This document shows, piece after piece, positions 9,183 through 18,683 of a stretch of DNA of 60,024 nucleotides. The stretch is from Lachnospiraceae bacterium UBA1683. Lineage in GTDB: Bacteria > Bacillota > Clostridia > Lachnospirales > Lachnospiraceae. Below the pieces are notes generated by a model, which did not search any database, had not been told where the DNA came from, and saw only the letters and a list, made by a program, of their open reading frames with translations. The number at the start of each line of letters is the position of its first letter. Within the stretch, counting starts at the first letter, position 1. A program made the translations under genes and the position numbers. The stretch spans positions 1 to 60,024 of the forward strand of contig DCKD01000088.1 of assembly GCA_002320245.1 (NCBI GenBank), in the 5' to 3' direction.

Positions 9183-9220
9183 GGAATGTGACAAAATCGG
9201 GAAATGTCACATTCCTTTTT
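9183..9220 (+). terminator. Terminator or attenuator ahead of relaxase gene
   Basis: A perfect 10-bp stem (GGAATGTGAC/GTCACATTCC) is followed by TTTTT, 19 bases before the relaxase start. It could separate relaxase expression from the upstream operon or act as an attenuator. Confidence 0.65.
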
Positions 9221-9238
9221 CGATTGGAGGGATTTTAA

Positions 9239-10438
9239 CTGAACGATACCGATTGGATAAACGATTTTAAGGAAAAACGGACGCAGTACGGCGTTTCCCA
9301 GAATCAGCTTGCGGTCATGGCTGGTGTCAGCCGAGAGTATGTCAGCAGGCTTGAATCTGGAAAAGTAGCCTTGACGGAAGAAATCAAGGTGAAATTCACG
9401 GACGCTCTGGAGCGATTAAATCCAGACAATCCGCTGGAAATGGTCTTCGATTACGTCAGAATCCGATTCCCCACACAGGACGTGAAACACGTTGTTGAGG
9501 ATATTCTTAAACTTAGGCTTGATGTGATGATACATGAGGATTACGGGTTCTACTCCTATGCGGAACATTATGTCTTGGGTGATGTGTTCGTGCTGACTTC
9601 GCCCGATAAGGAAAAAGGCACATTGTTAGAGCTGAAAGGAAAAGGCTGCCGCCAGATGGAAAGCTACCTTTTGGCACAGCATAGGAGCTGGTATGACTTT
9701 CTCATGGACGCTCTGATAGAGGGAGGTGTGATGAAACGTCTTGACCTTGCCATCAACGATATGGCAGGAATCTTAGACATTCCAGAGCTGACAGAGAAAT
9801 GCAACCACGAAGAATGTATTTCCGTATTCCGCAGTTTTAAGAGCTACCGAAGCGGTGAGCTGGTAAGAAGTCAGGAACAGGATAAATACGGTATGGGAAA
9901 TACATTGTATATCGGTTCGCTCAAATCAGAAGTTTATTTCTGTATCTATGAAAAGGACTATGAGCAGTACGCAAAGTATGACATCGCCATTGAAGATACG
10001 AAAATCAAGAACCGTTTTGAAATAAGACTGAAAAATGAGCGAGCCTATTATGCGGTGCGTGACCTGCTGACTTACCATGACGCAGAACGTACCGCTTTTG
10101 ATATTATCAACCGCTATATGCGATTCGCTGACAGGGAGACGGACAAGCGACGCAGTGAATGGAAAACCAATGAGAAATGGGCGTACTTTATCGGTTCTGA
10201 TCGTGGGCGTTTGAAATTAACGACCAAACCAGAACCGTACACGCTCACAAGGACGCTGAACTGGATAAGCAGACAGGTCGCTCCCACATGGAAAGTCTTA
10301 CAGCAGATAGACAGTACCAACGGTACAACCTACCTCAAAGACATTTTAGACCATGCGAAGCTCACCGAGCGTCACAAGAAACTGATTGAACAACAGACGA
10401 CTTCCACAGAGGAAGTTATTACAGAAACGGAGGAATGA
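9239..10438 (+). CDS. Rep_trans-type relaxase / replication initiator (Tn916 orf20-like)
   Basis: A 399-residue protein if it starts at CTG 9239, 7 bases after GGAGGG. Starting at the first ATG (9317) would cut the helix-turn-helix in half, so the CTG is preferred. N-terminal XRE-type HTH (QYGVSQNQLAVMAGVSREYV, residues about 14-33), then a Rep_trans replication-initiation domain. It is expected to nick oriT, start rolling-circle replication and lead the strand into the recipient. Downstream genes follow at 4 bases. Confidence 0.85.
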   Translation: MNDTDWINDFKEKRTQYGVSQNQLAVMAGVSREYVSRLESGKVALTEEIKVKFTDALERLNPDNPLEMVFDYVRIRFPTQDVKHVVEDILKLRLDVMIHEDYGFYSYAEHYVLGDVFVLTSPDKEKGTLLELKGKGCRQMESYLLAQHRSWYDFLMDALIEGGVMKRLDLAINDMAGILDIPELTEKCNHEECISVFRSFKSYRSGELVRSQEQDKYGMGNTLYIGSLKSEVYFCIYEKDYEQYAKYDIAIEDTKIKNRFEIRLKNERAYYAVRDLLTYHDAERTAFDIINRYMRFADRETDKRRSEWKTNEKWAYFIGSDRGRLKLTTKPEPYTLTRTLNWISRQVAPTWKVLQQIDSTNGTTYLKDILDHAKLTERHKKLIEQQTTSTEEVITETEE

Positions 10439-10442
10439 CAAC

Positions 10443-10574
10443 ATGAAACATATCTTATTTAATTTATTCCTGTTCTCACTTGGGGCAGGATTCGGGGTAG
10501 TTACTATGTGTCTTATGCAGACTGCAAAAGCCGCAGACAGAGAAATTGAAATGATGGAAAGGAGAAAAAAATAA
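10443..10574 (+). CDS. Small membrane protein, DUF3789-like
   Basis: A 43-residue protein behind ACGGAGGAATGACAAC, with one hydrophobic helix (LFNLFLFSLGAGFGVVTMCL) and a charged tail. It matches the DUF3789 small proteins commonly found after the relaxase in Tn916-like elements. Its stop overlaps the next ATG (AATAATG region). Function unknown. Confidence 0.75.
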   Translation: MKHILFNLFLFSLGAGFGVVTMCLMQTAKAADREIEMMERRKK

Positions 10575-10795
10575 TGAATTTCGGACAGAACTTATACAAC
10601 TGGTTTTTATCTAATGCACAGAGCTTGGTGCTTATGGCAATCGCTGTTATCGGTGTGTATCTCGGTTTCAAGCGTGAGTTTTCCAAACTTATCGGCTTTC
10701 TGGTGATTGCCTTAATCGCCGTCGGCTTGGTATTCAATGCCGCTGGCGTAAAAGATGTACTGTTACAGTTATTCAATAAGATTATCGGGGCGTAA
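10574..10795 (+). CDS. TcpD-like membrane protein
   Basis: A 73-residue protein with two hydrophobic helices (about residues 17-33 and 40-56). Size, position between relaxase and ArdA, and pattern fit TcpD family membrane proteins of Tn916-like conjugation systems. It is probably a small channel or membrane component; precise role unknown. Confidence 0.7.
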   Translation: MNFGQNLYNWFLSNAQSLVLMAIAVIGVYLGFKREFSKLIGFLVIALIAVGLVFNAAGVKDVLLQLFNKIIGA

Positions 10796-10825
10796 TGCTC
10801 CGATAGTCGGAAGATGGAGGGCAAC

Positions 10826-11071
10826 ATGAAAACAGATATTTTTGAGGATATGAAAGACTGTATCGGCTGCCATGATGTTTCCGACCTACCCTACCATAAA
10901 CGTGAGGTGTGGGAAGAAATCAAACGACAGCTACCGCTTGATTATCCAAAAGAACAGTTAGAAAAGTTTTCTCATTATGTGTTCGGTGTAGATTATGCTG
11001 TTATAATGGGAATACTGGAAATGAAGAAAGGAAGTGATAAGCCTTGCAGGAAATGCGAATCTACCTTTTAA
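10826..11071 (+). CDS. Small conserved ICE protein of unknown function
   Basis: An 81-residue protein starting at ATG 10826 behind ATGGAGGGCAAC. Acidic, no membrane segment, with Cys pairs at both ends (CIGCHD near the start, CRKCE near the C-terminus) that could bind a metal. Its last 28 bases overlap the ArdA gene. Proteins like this sit between TcpD and ArdA in many Tn916-type elements. Confidence 0.6.
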   Translation: MKTDIFEDMKDCIGCHDVSDLPYHKREVWEEIKRQLPLDYPKEQLEKFSHYVFGVDYAVIMGILEMKKGSDKPCRKCESTF

Positions 11072-11547
11072 ACAATACAAAACCTTACCATGACGAGGAC
11101 GACGGTTACTCTGGTGACTGGTTCAACTGCCCTGTGGACTTTGAGGAAGTCAGAGAAAAACTGGGCGTTCAAAATGAAGAACAGATTGAGATTGCTGACT
11201 ATGAGCTGCCCTTTGACATACACAGCGATATGCCGCTTTGGGAAATCAACGCCAACTGTCGCATGGTTCTTGAATTGGAGGGTACGCCTATCGGTAATGA
11301 AATGAAAGCCATTCAGCAGAAATGGTTTGACAGTTTCGAGGATTTTATCGACCACAAGGACGAGATACGCTACTATGATGTGGGCGACGGTGCGGCACTG
11401 GCAGAATACCTTATCCGTGAGGAAAATGTGTTCGGTGAGATTCCCCATGAACTGTTAAAACATATTGACTATCACTCTTACGGAAATGAGCTGGAAATGG
11501 ACGACAGATACTTATTTACTACAAGCGGCGTATTCCGCTATCAGTAA
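11044..11547 (+). CDS. ardA: ArdA-type antirestriction protein (first copy)
   Basis: A 167-residue acidic ArdA relative. The likely start is TTG 11044 behind AAAGGAAG, or ATG 11053. ArdA landmarks are visible: GDWFNCPVDFEEV, IADYELPFDI, and LLKHIDYHSYGNEL...TTSGVFRY at the C-terminus. ArdA mimics B-form DNA and blocks type I restriction enzymes as the element enters a new cell. It differs clearly from the second copy immediately downstream. Confidence 0.85.
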   Translation: MQEMRIYLLNNTKPYHDEDDGYSGDWFNCPVDFEEVREKLGVQNEEQIEIADYELPFDIHSDMPLWEINANCRMVLELEGTPIGNEMKAIQQKWFDSFEDFIDHKDEIRYYDVGDGAALAEYLIREENVFGEIPHELLKHIDYHSYGNELEMDDRYLFTTSGVFRYQ

Positions 11548-11570
11548 AGGGGTGATGTGGTATCGAAGAA

Positions 11571-12059
11571 ATGCAGGTTTATATCGCCAATCTTGGGAAA
11601 TACAATGAGGGTGAGCTTGTGGGTGCATGGTTCACGCCGCCCATTGATTATGATGAGATGGCAGAGCGTATCGGCTTGAATGACAGGTACGAAGAATACG
11701 CTATCCATGATTACGAGCTGCCCTTTGAGATTGACGAGTACACACCCATTGAGGAAGTCAACCGTCTTTGTGAAATGGTGGAGGATTTACCAGAGGACAT
11801 ACAAGACGAATTATCAGAACTTCTCTGTTGTTTCAGCAGCATAGAGGAATTATGCGAACACGCAGACGATATTATCCATTATCCCGATTGTGATGATATG
11901 ACAGACGTTGCCTATTACTTCATAGATGAATGTCAAAGTCTGGGTGAGATACCAGACAGAATCCGCAATTACATAGACTATGAAGCCTACGGGCGAGACC
12001 TTGATTTAGAGGGGCGTTTTGTCGTCACCAATCATGGCGTGTTTGAATGTCCGTATTAA
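11571..12059 (+). CDS. ardA: ArdA antirestriction protein (Tn916 orf18-like)
   Basis: A 162-residue acidic protein very close to Tn916 ArdA: MQVYIANLGKYNEGELVGAW, HDYELPFEIDEY, and IDYEAYGRDL near the end. The Tn916 protein starts three residues earlier, and here that place reads ATC-GAA-GAA with AAAGGGGTG at suitable spacing, so translation might begin at a non-canonical codon (about 11562). It is a DNA mimic against type I restriction. It forms a tandem pair with the previous gene. Confidence 0.92.
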   Translation: MQVYIANLGKYNEGELVGAWFTPPIDYDEMAERIGLNDRYEEYAIHDYELPFEIDEYTPIEEVNRLCEMVEDLPEDIQDELSELLCCFSSIEELCEHADDIIHYPDCDDMTDVAYYFIDECQSLGEIPDRIRNYIDYEAYGRDLDLEGRFVVTNHGVFECPY

Positions 12060-12085
12060 CAATGACAACTGAATATTTTACTATT

Positions 12086-12114
12086 TACCAGTGAAATGAC
12101 ACTGGTTATTTTTT
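12086..12114 (+). terminator. Terminator after ArdA pair
   Basis: TTACCAGTG and CACTGGTTA flank a 6-base loop and run into TTATTTTTT. It would end the early (nicking/anti-restriction) transcript before the channel genes. Confidence 0.7.
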
Positions 12115-12184
12115 GCAGCAGCCTTGAAATATAGGCTGCTGTTTCCATGTAAAGAAAAATCTTCAAAGAAAGGAGCTGTGAAAA

Positions 12185-12574
12185 ATGAAGAAAATCAAAA
12201 GCTATACAAGCATATGGAGCGTGGAGAAAGTCATTTATGCAATCAACGACTTTCAGCTCCCGTTTCCTCTCACATTCAGTCAGATGGCTTGGTTTGTGGT
12301 ATCGCTGTTTGTGGTGATTCTCTTTGGGGAGCTGCCGCCACTGAACATGATTGACGGTGCGTTCCTCAAATACTTTGGAATCCCTGTAGCGTTCACTTGG
12401 TTTGTGTCACAAAAAACCTTTGATGGAAAGAAGCCATTCGGATTTTTAAAATCCTGTATCTCGTTTTTACTCCGTCCAAAAGTGACCTATGCAGGAAAAG
12501 CTATCAAGCTGAAAAAGGAAAGATTTAATCCCGTTATTACGACAGTTAGGAGTGTGATGTATGTTCCCGATTAA
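12185..12574 (+). CDS. TcpE family conjugation protein (Tn916 orf17-like)
   Basis: A 129-residue membrane protein with two hydrophobic segments (about residues 30-50 and 60-75), then a basic region (SFLLRPKVTYAGKAIKLKKE). The start has AAAGGAGCTGTGAAAA upstream. Pattern and position match TcpE, a membrane component of the Tn916 channel that resembles VirB3. It overlaps the VirB4-type gene by 14 bases, so the two are translationally coupled. Confidence 0.85.
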   Translation: MKKIKSYTSIWSVEKVIYAINDFQLPFPLTFSQMAWFVVSLFVVILFGELPPLNMIDGAFLKYFGIPVAFTWFVSQKTFDGKKPFGFLKSCISFLLRPKVTYAGKAIKLKKERFNPVITTVRSVMYVPD

Positions 12575-15011
12575 ATATATTGAAAACAATCTGGTGTTCA
12601 ACCATGATGGTGAGTGTTTCGCTTACTATGAGCTGACACCTTACAATTATTCGTTCCTGTCACCAGAGGAAAAGTATATGGTGCATGATAACTTCCGTCA
12701 GCTTATCGCCCAGAACCGTGACGGAAAAATCCATGCCCTACAGATTGCCACAGAGGACAGCTTGCGTGCGGTGCAGGAACGCTCCAAAAAAGGAATCACA
12801 GGCAGGTTAAAAGAGATTGCCTGTAAAAAGGTAGATGAACAGACCGAAGCGTTGGTTGAAATGATTGGGGAAAATCAGATTGACTACCGCTTTTTTCTTG
12901 GCTTTAAGCTGTTAGTCAATGAGGAAGAAATCAACCTAAAAAGTATGAAGAAATCGGCAGCCATGACCTTTGCTGATTTTATCTATGAAGTCAATCACAA
13001 GCTCATGGGTGATTTTGTTTCCATGAGCAATGATGAAATCAACCGTTTTCTAAAGATGGAAAAGCTGTTGGAAAGCAAAATCTCACGCCGCTTTCAGTTC
13101 CGCAGGCTGAATAAAAATGACTTCGGCTATCTCTTGGAGCATATCTACGGAAATACAGGCGTTGCGTACAGTGACTATTCCTATGAGTTGCCTGTCAAGA
13201 AGTTAAAGCGTGAAACACTGGTGAAGCGATATGACCTTATCCGACCTACACGCTGCATGATAGAAGAAAACCAGCGATACCTAAAGATTGAGCGTGAAGA
13301 TCAGACAACGTATGCCTCCTACTTCACGATTAACAATATCGTGGGTGAGCTGGATTTTCCGTCAAGCGAGATATTTTATTACCAGCAACAACAATTCACG
13401 TTCCCTGTTTCCACTTCCATGAATGTAGAGATTGTAACAAATAAGAAAGCCTTAACCACAGTCCGTAACAAGAAAAAGGAATTAAAAGATTTGGATAACC
13501 ATGCTTGGGAAGCAGGCAACGAAACGGGAAGTAATGTTATGGACGCTCTGGATTCGGTGAATGAGCTGGAAACGAACTTAGACCAGTCCAAAGAATCCAT
13601 GTACAAGCTGTCTTACGTTATCCGTGTGGCTGCTGATACTCTGGAAGAACTGAAACGCCGCTGTGATGAAGTCAAGGACTTCTACGACGATTTGAATGTG
13701 AAGCTGGTTCGCCCATTTGGTGATATGCTCGGCTTGCATGGTGAATTTATCCCGTCAAGCAAACGATACATCAATGATTATATCCAGTATGTCACTTCTG
13801 ATTTTCTCGCTGGACTTGGGTTCGGTGCGACACAGCAGCTTGGGGAAAGCGACGGTATCTATATCGGTTACAACCTTGATACAGGAAAGAATGTCTATCT
13901 GAAACCCAGTCTTGCGGCACAGGGCGTGAAAGGTTCAGTCACCAATGCGTTAGCTGCCGCTTTCCTCGGTTCACTTGGCGGTGGAAAGTCATTCTGTAAC
14001 AACCTTATCATCTATTATGCGGTGCTGTTTGGAGGAAAGGCGGTCATTGTAGACCCGAAATCAGAGCGTGGAAACTGGCAGGAAACCCTACCAGATATTG
14101 CACAGGAAATCAAGATAGTCAACCTTACCAGTGAGGACAAAAACAGAGGACTTCTTGACCCGTATGTGATTATGAAGCGTACAAAGGACGCTGAAAGTCT
14201 GGCAATCGACATACTCACCTTTTTAACTGGTATCAGTAGTCGTGACGGTGAGAAGTTTCCTGTCCTACGTCGTGCAATCCGTTCTGTTACCCAGAGCAGG
14301 CAGCGTGGCTTGTTGCGTGTCATTGATGAATTAAGGAAAGACGGTTCATCAGTGGCAGAGAATATCGCAGACCATATCGAGAGCATGACGGACTATGACT
14401 TTGCACACCTGTTATTCTCGGACGGTGATGTAAAGCAGTCCATCAGCTTAGACAGGCAATTAAATATCATACAGGTGGCAGACCTTGTACTGCCAGATAA
14501 GGACACAAAATTTGAAGACTATACCACAATGGAGTTGCTTTCCGTGGCAATGCTTATCGTTATCAGTACCTTTGCCTTAGACTTTATCCATTCAGACAGA
14601 AGTATTTTCAAGATGGTGGACTTGGACGAAGCGTGGACGTTTTTACAGGTGGCACAGGGGAAAGCTCTTTCTAACAAGCTGATTCGTGCCGGACGTTCCA
14701 TGAACGCCGCTGTTTACTTTGTCACACAAAACTCTGGTGATGTGGACGACGAAAAGATGAAGAACAATATCGGCTTGAAGTTTGCCTTTAGAAGTACGGA
14801 CATAAAGGAAATCAAGAATACCCTTGAATTTTTCGGTGTGGATAAGGAGGACGAGGGCAACCAGAAAAGACTTAGGGATTTGGAAAATGGACAATGCCTG
14901 TTTCAAGATTTGTACGGGCGTGTGGGCGTTATCCAGATTCACCCTGTATTCGCTGATTTGTTCCATGCCTTTGATACCAGACCGCCCGTACAGACGGAAG
15001 AATCGAGGTGA
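12561..15011 (+). CDS. VirB4-type conjugation ATPase (Tn916 orf16-like, TcpF/ConE)
   Basis: An 816-residue cytoplasmic ATPase that powers the secretion channel. Walker A SLGGGKS lies near residue 470, with AVIVDPKSERGNW just after; Walker B region MVDLDEAW near 688; and a VTQNSGD sensor-like motif near 720. The N-terminal half has the VirB4/CagE layout. Overlaps of 14 bases upstream and a coupled start downstream place it in the core channel operon. Confidence 0.93.
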   Translation: MFPIKYIENNLVFNHDGECFAYYELTPYNYSFLSPEEKYMVHDNFRQLIAQNRDGKIHALQIATEDSLRAVQERSKKGITGRLKEIACKKVDEQTEALVEMIGENQIDYRFFLGFKLLVNEEEINLKSMKKSAAMTFADFIYEVNHKLMGDFVSMSNDEINRFLKMEKLLESKISRRFQFRRLNKNDFGYLLEHIYGNTGVAYSDYSYELPVKKLKRETLVKRYDLIRPTRCMIEENQRYLKIEREDQTTYASYFTINNIVGELDFPSSEIFYYQQQQFTFPVSTSMNVEIVTNKKALTTVRNKKKELKDLDNHAWEAGNETGSNVMDALDSVNELETNLDQSKESMYKLSYVIRVAADTLEELKRRCDEVKDFYDDLNVKLVRPFGDMLGLHGEFIPSSKRYINDYIQYVTSDFLAGLGFGATQQLGESDGIYIGYNLDTGKNVYLKPSLAAQGVKGSVTNALAAAFLGSLGGGKSFCNNLIIYYAVLFGGKAVIVDPKSERGNWQETLPDIAQEIKIVNLTSEDKNRGLLDPYVIMKRTKDAESLAIDILTFLTGISSRDGEKFPVLRRAIRSVTQSRQRGLLRVIDELRKDGSSVAENIADHIESMTDYDFAHLLFSDGDVKQSISLDRQLNIIQVADLVLPDKDTKFEDYTTMELLSVAMLIVISTFALDFIHSDRSIFKMVDLDEAWTFLQVAQGKALSNKLIRAGRSMNAAVYFVTQNSGDVDDEKMKNNIGLKFAFRSTDIKEIKNTLEFFGVDKEDEGNQKRLRDLENGQCLFQDLYGRVGVIQIHPVFADLFHAFDTRPPVQTEESR

Positions 15012-15016
15012 AGCCT

Positions 15017-17140
15017 ATGCGTAAACGAAAAATCCTAAGATTCTTCGGTATCGCTCTGCTGGTGATTTTCGGTGTGCTGGTATTTTTATCTATCACGGGT
15101 ACGGTAGCTCATGCGGCTGGTCTGGTAGACAATACAGTAAATGACGCTAATGCCTATTCTAAATATCCGCTGGAAAACTACCAGTTGGATTTCTATGTGG
15201 ATTCAAGTTGGGATTGGCTACCGTGGAACTGGCTGGACGGTATCGGCAAAAGTATTCAGTACGGTTTATACGCTATCACAAACTTTGTCTGGACGGTGAG
15301 CTTATACATTTCCAATGCGACAGGCTATGTGGTACAGGAAGCCTACAAGCTGGATTTTATCTCTGATACCGCAACATCAATCGGAAAGAACATTCAGACG
15401 TTGGCTGGCGTGACTTCCAGCGGTTTTTCCAGTGAGGGATTTTATGTAGGATTCCTGCTTATCCTCATTCTGGTAATGGGTATCTATGTGGCATACACAG
15501 GACTTATCAAGAGGGAAACAACAAAAGCGGTTCATGCAGTGATTAACTTCCTTGTAGTGTTTATCCTGTCAGCGTCCTTTATCGCCTACGCCCCAAACTA
15601 TATCAGCAAAATCAATGATTTCTCGGCAGATATAAGCAGCTCGGCGTTATCGCTCGGTACAAAAATCGTGCTGCCCGATTCCAACAGCAAGGGAAAAGAC
15701 AGTGTGGACTTGATAAGGGACAGCCTGTTTTCCATACAGGTGAAACAACCGTGGCTACTTTTACAGTACGGGGAATCGGATATAGAAACGCTCGGTTCTG
15801 ACCGTGTGGAAAGCCTGTTATCGGAAAGTCCGGACACGGACGACAGAGAGGACGTTGTGATTGAGGAAATCGAAGATAAAGACAATAACTATTTGAGCGT
15901 CACAAAGACCATGACCCGTCTTGGTATGGTGGTGTTCCTGTTTATCTTCAATATCGGTATCTCGGCATTTGTCTTTCTGCTTACCGGCATGATGATTTTC
16001 TCACAGGTGCTATTCATCATTTACGCCATGTTTCTGCCGATTAGTTTTATCCTCTCCATGATACCTACCTATGAGGGTATGGCAAAAAAGGCTCTTACGA
16101 AGCTGTTCAACACCATTATGATGAGGGCAGGAATCACGCTGATTATCACCACAGCCTTTAGTATCTCGACTATGTTTTATTCCATTTCCTCCGGCTATCC
16201 GTTCTTCATGGTGGCGTTTCTACAGATAGTCACCTTTGCCGGAATCTACTTTAAATTAGGTGACTTGATGGCAATGTTCAGCCTGCAATCTTCCGATACA
16301 CAGCAAGTCAGCAGACAAATCATGCGGCGACCTTATATGTTCCTCAACCGAAGGGCAAGACGCTTGGAGCGTAAAATCGGCAGGACAATGGCGGCTGGTG
16401 CTGCTGGCGGTGTAGCTGGTGCGGCGGCTGCTTCTGCTTCTACGAAAAAGGCAGACAGTACCAAACAGGCAGGTAACACACATACCAGAGCAAATCACAA
16501 TCCTTCTGCTTCTGGTGGAGGTAGCAGCAAGCCGCCTGCATTGCCGGATAAGAAAAGCCAGACGGATTCCTCACAAACCGTACATAGTTCACAGAGCAAT
16601 ACGCAGGAATCACAGTCTACCTCAAAGCGTGGAATCGTGGATAAAAAATCGGTATCGAAGCAGCCGCAATCAGACAAACAGAATCCGCAGCGTCCGATTG
16701 TGGATAAGGCACAGGACAAGCAGGAATCAAAGGATAAGGAGCGACAGGCCGCCGGATCAGCGACAAAGAGAGCTGCCCCGGTGCATGAGCGACCAGCGAC
16801 AACGCCTGTTCCTGTAAAATTGGATACAAAAGCCACAGCTTCAAAGCAGGAGCAGAACATCAAGGAGCGACCTGTCACGGTGACAAAGGAACAGCCACAG
16901 TCAAGTAAGAGCAAAAAACCTGTGACAAAATCGCAGGAGAATGTGAGAACACAGGTTATCAGAGAATCCCGTCCGGCAGATAAACAGACTTCATCAGCAG
17001 TAAGTAAACATTCACAAGCTGCTACAGATGGTTCACGACAGACTGTGCAGAGAAAGTCGCAGACAAAAACAGTCCAGAAAAAGACCACAAATCAATCAAC
17101 AGTGAAAAAATCTACCAGTAAGAAAGGCGGCAAGAAATGA
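15017..17140 (+). CDS. VirB6-like polytopic channel protein (Tn916 orf15-like)
   Basis: A 707-residue protein starting at ATG 15017, 7 bases after GAGGTG. A signal/anchor segment (residues 11-33) is followed by several membrane helices to about residue 430 and then a long hydrophilic tail rich in Ser, Thr, Lys and Gln with no hydrophobic segment. It forms part of the inner-membrane channel. The tail is low complexity and probably faces the wall or cytosol. It overlaps the orf14 start by 4 bases. Confidence 0.9.
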   Translation: MRKRKILRFFGIALLVIFGVLVFLSITGTVAHAAGLVDNTVNDANAYSKYPLENYQLDFYVDSSWDWLPWNWLDGIGKSIQYGLYAITNFVWTVSLYISNATGYVVQEAYKLDFISDTATSIGKNIQTLAGVTSSGFSSEGFYVGFLLILILVMGIYVAYTGLIKRETTKAVHAVINFLVVFILSASFIAYAPNYISKINDFSADISSSALSLGTKIVLPDSNSKGKDSVDLIRDSLFSIQVKQPWLLLQYGESDIETLGSDRVESLLSESPDTDDREDVVIEEIEDKDNNYLSVTKTMTRLGMVVFLFIFNIGISAFVFLLTGMMIFSQVLFIIYAMFLPISFILSMIPTYEGMAKKALTKLFNTIMMRAGITLIITTAFSISTMFYSISSGYPFFMVAFLQIVTFAGIYFKLGDLMAMFSLQSSDTQQVSRQIMRRPYMFLNRRARRLERKIGRTMAAGAAGGVAGAAAASASTKKADSTKQAGNTHTRANHNPSASGGGSSKPPALPDKKSQTDSSQTVHSSQSNTQESQSTSKRGIVDKKSVSKQPQSDKQNPQRPIVDKAQDKQESKDKERQAAGSATKRAAPVHERPATTPVPVKLDTKATASKQEQNIKERPVTVTKEQPQSSKSKKPVTKSQENVRTQVIRESRPADKQTSSAVSKHSQAATDGSRQTVQRKSQTKTVQKKTTNQSTVKKSTSKKGGKK

Positions 17141-18027
17141 AGTTAAGGCATTTCGCTGTGTTCGGTGGGATTTTCACAGTGATTATCTGTCTGCTTCTGT
17201 TCCTGTTTATCGTGACCGCAGATGATGAAGAAAGCGGTTCTTCCAGTTTTGATTTTTCTGGACTGAACCTGTCAGCGGAAGTCTTGAAACATCAGCCTAC
17301 GGTAGAAAAGTATGCAAAGGAATACGGAATCTCCGACTATGTGAACTATTTGCTTGCGATTATGCAGATGGAATCCGGTGGCACTGGCACGACAGATGTT
17401 ATGCAAGCCAGTGAATCACTTGGTCTGCCGCTTAATTCCCTGTCTGTGGAGGATTCCATCAAACAGGGGTGTAAATATTTCTCGGAGCTTTTGAAATCCG
17501 CAGAAGCAAAAGGCTGTGACATCAACACAGTGGTACAGTCCTATAATTATGGCGGCGGCTTCATTGATTACGTTTCCAGTCATGGGAAAAAGTACACCTT
17601 TGAGCTGGCGGTCAGTTTCGCAAAGGATAAATCCGGCGGTGTCAAAGTCACCTACAAGAATGAAATTTCCATAAAAGAAAATGGCGGCTGGCGTTACAAG
17701 TACGGGAATATGTTCTATGTAAAGTTAGTCAGCCAGTATTTGGCTGTGCCTAGTTTCAGTGACGCAACCGTACAGGCAATCTTCAATGAAGCGTTGAAGT
17801 ATCAAGGCTGGAAATATGTCTATGGTGGCAGTAATCCCAACACCTCTTTTGATTGTTCGGGATTGGTTCAGTGGTGCTACGGAAAGGCTGGTATCAGCTT
17901 ACCTCGTATCGCACAGGCACAGTATGATGCTACGCAGCACATACCGCTGTCACAGGCAAAAACTGGTGACTTGGTGTTCTTCCACTCAACCTATAATGCT
18001 GGAACATATGTCACTCATGTAGGAATC
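17137..18027 (+). CDS. Cell-wall hydrolase orf14, exon 1 (interrupted by group II intron)
   Basis: The first 297 codons of a Tn916 orf14-type hydrolase; with exon 2 (20598-20711) it makes a 334-residue protein, the usual length. It has an N-terminal membrane anchor (residues 8-27), a lysozyme-like domain (AIMQMESGG, VVQSYNYGGGF) and an NlpC/P60 domain with the catalytic Cys in FDCSGLVQW (about residue 240) and His in THVGI (residue 294). The enzyme opens peptidoglycan for the transfer channel. The intron enters just three codons after the catalytic His, so without splicing the protein ends in a short foreign tail and the peptidase domain is cut short. Confidence 0.92.
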
Positions 18028-18683
18028 GTGCGTCCAGAGGGACGAAAGTTAGAAGTAGATTAAAGAAAGGGGGACAGAAAAAAAAGGCACTACCCCGTAA
18101 GATAACACGGGAAACCACCTGCCTAACCGAAAGGCGAAAGCTGTACGGGAAAATAGCACGGCAGGAAAGCAGAAAGTTGTTCAAAGACAATAGAGCACGA
18201 CTGAACTGCAAGGTTAAGTGAATATGAGGATAAAACTAGATTTGTTGAATGTGAGTTCCAAACCTCTGTTACGTGTGGACACAGGAAACTTGTCTGAAAC
18301 CTGTGGTATGAGTAACGCTGAAAATAAATGCCTTTCAGTGGGTTATCAATTAACTCATACGGTACGCTGGAGAACCAGTAGTAACGGAACGAAAGCATAT
18401 CCGACAATTCACACTAGCCTACTACTTTCGTCAACTGGAGATTACCTAAACTAGAATGCCTACAATGGCTATGCGTAATGCTCTTGTAGTGATAAATCAC
18501 AAGGCTATGCTAAGTGAGATGACGCTGAAAATCTGGCAAGGCAACGGAGCTTTCATAGTAGTCTGAGAACCCTGAAAAGACAGGGAAAGCCGTAAAATCG
18601 GATACGGGAAAACCGTTCACATGGCGAAGGAAAGCAGTCTTAGCGAATTAAAATTAGAAATTGATTAGGGAGGAAAACCTCAA

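Noticed and set aside
9056..9238. 60-codon frame across the oriT region
   Set aside because: Runs through two hairpins and a terminator, with no ribosome binding site; position and sequence fit oriT.
16495..17088. Long minus-strand frame (197 codons) opposite the tail of orf15
   Set aside because: Antisense shadow of a low-complexity Ser/Thr/Lys/Gln tail; Cys-rich nonsense protein with no ribosome binding site and no neighbours on that strand.
18218..18454. 78-codon frame at the 5' side of the group II intron
   Set aside because: Lies in the catalytic RNA (domains I-III); no ribosome binding site or protein pattern.
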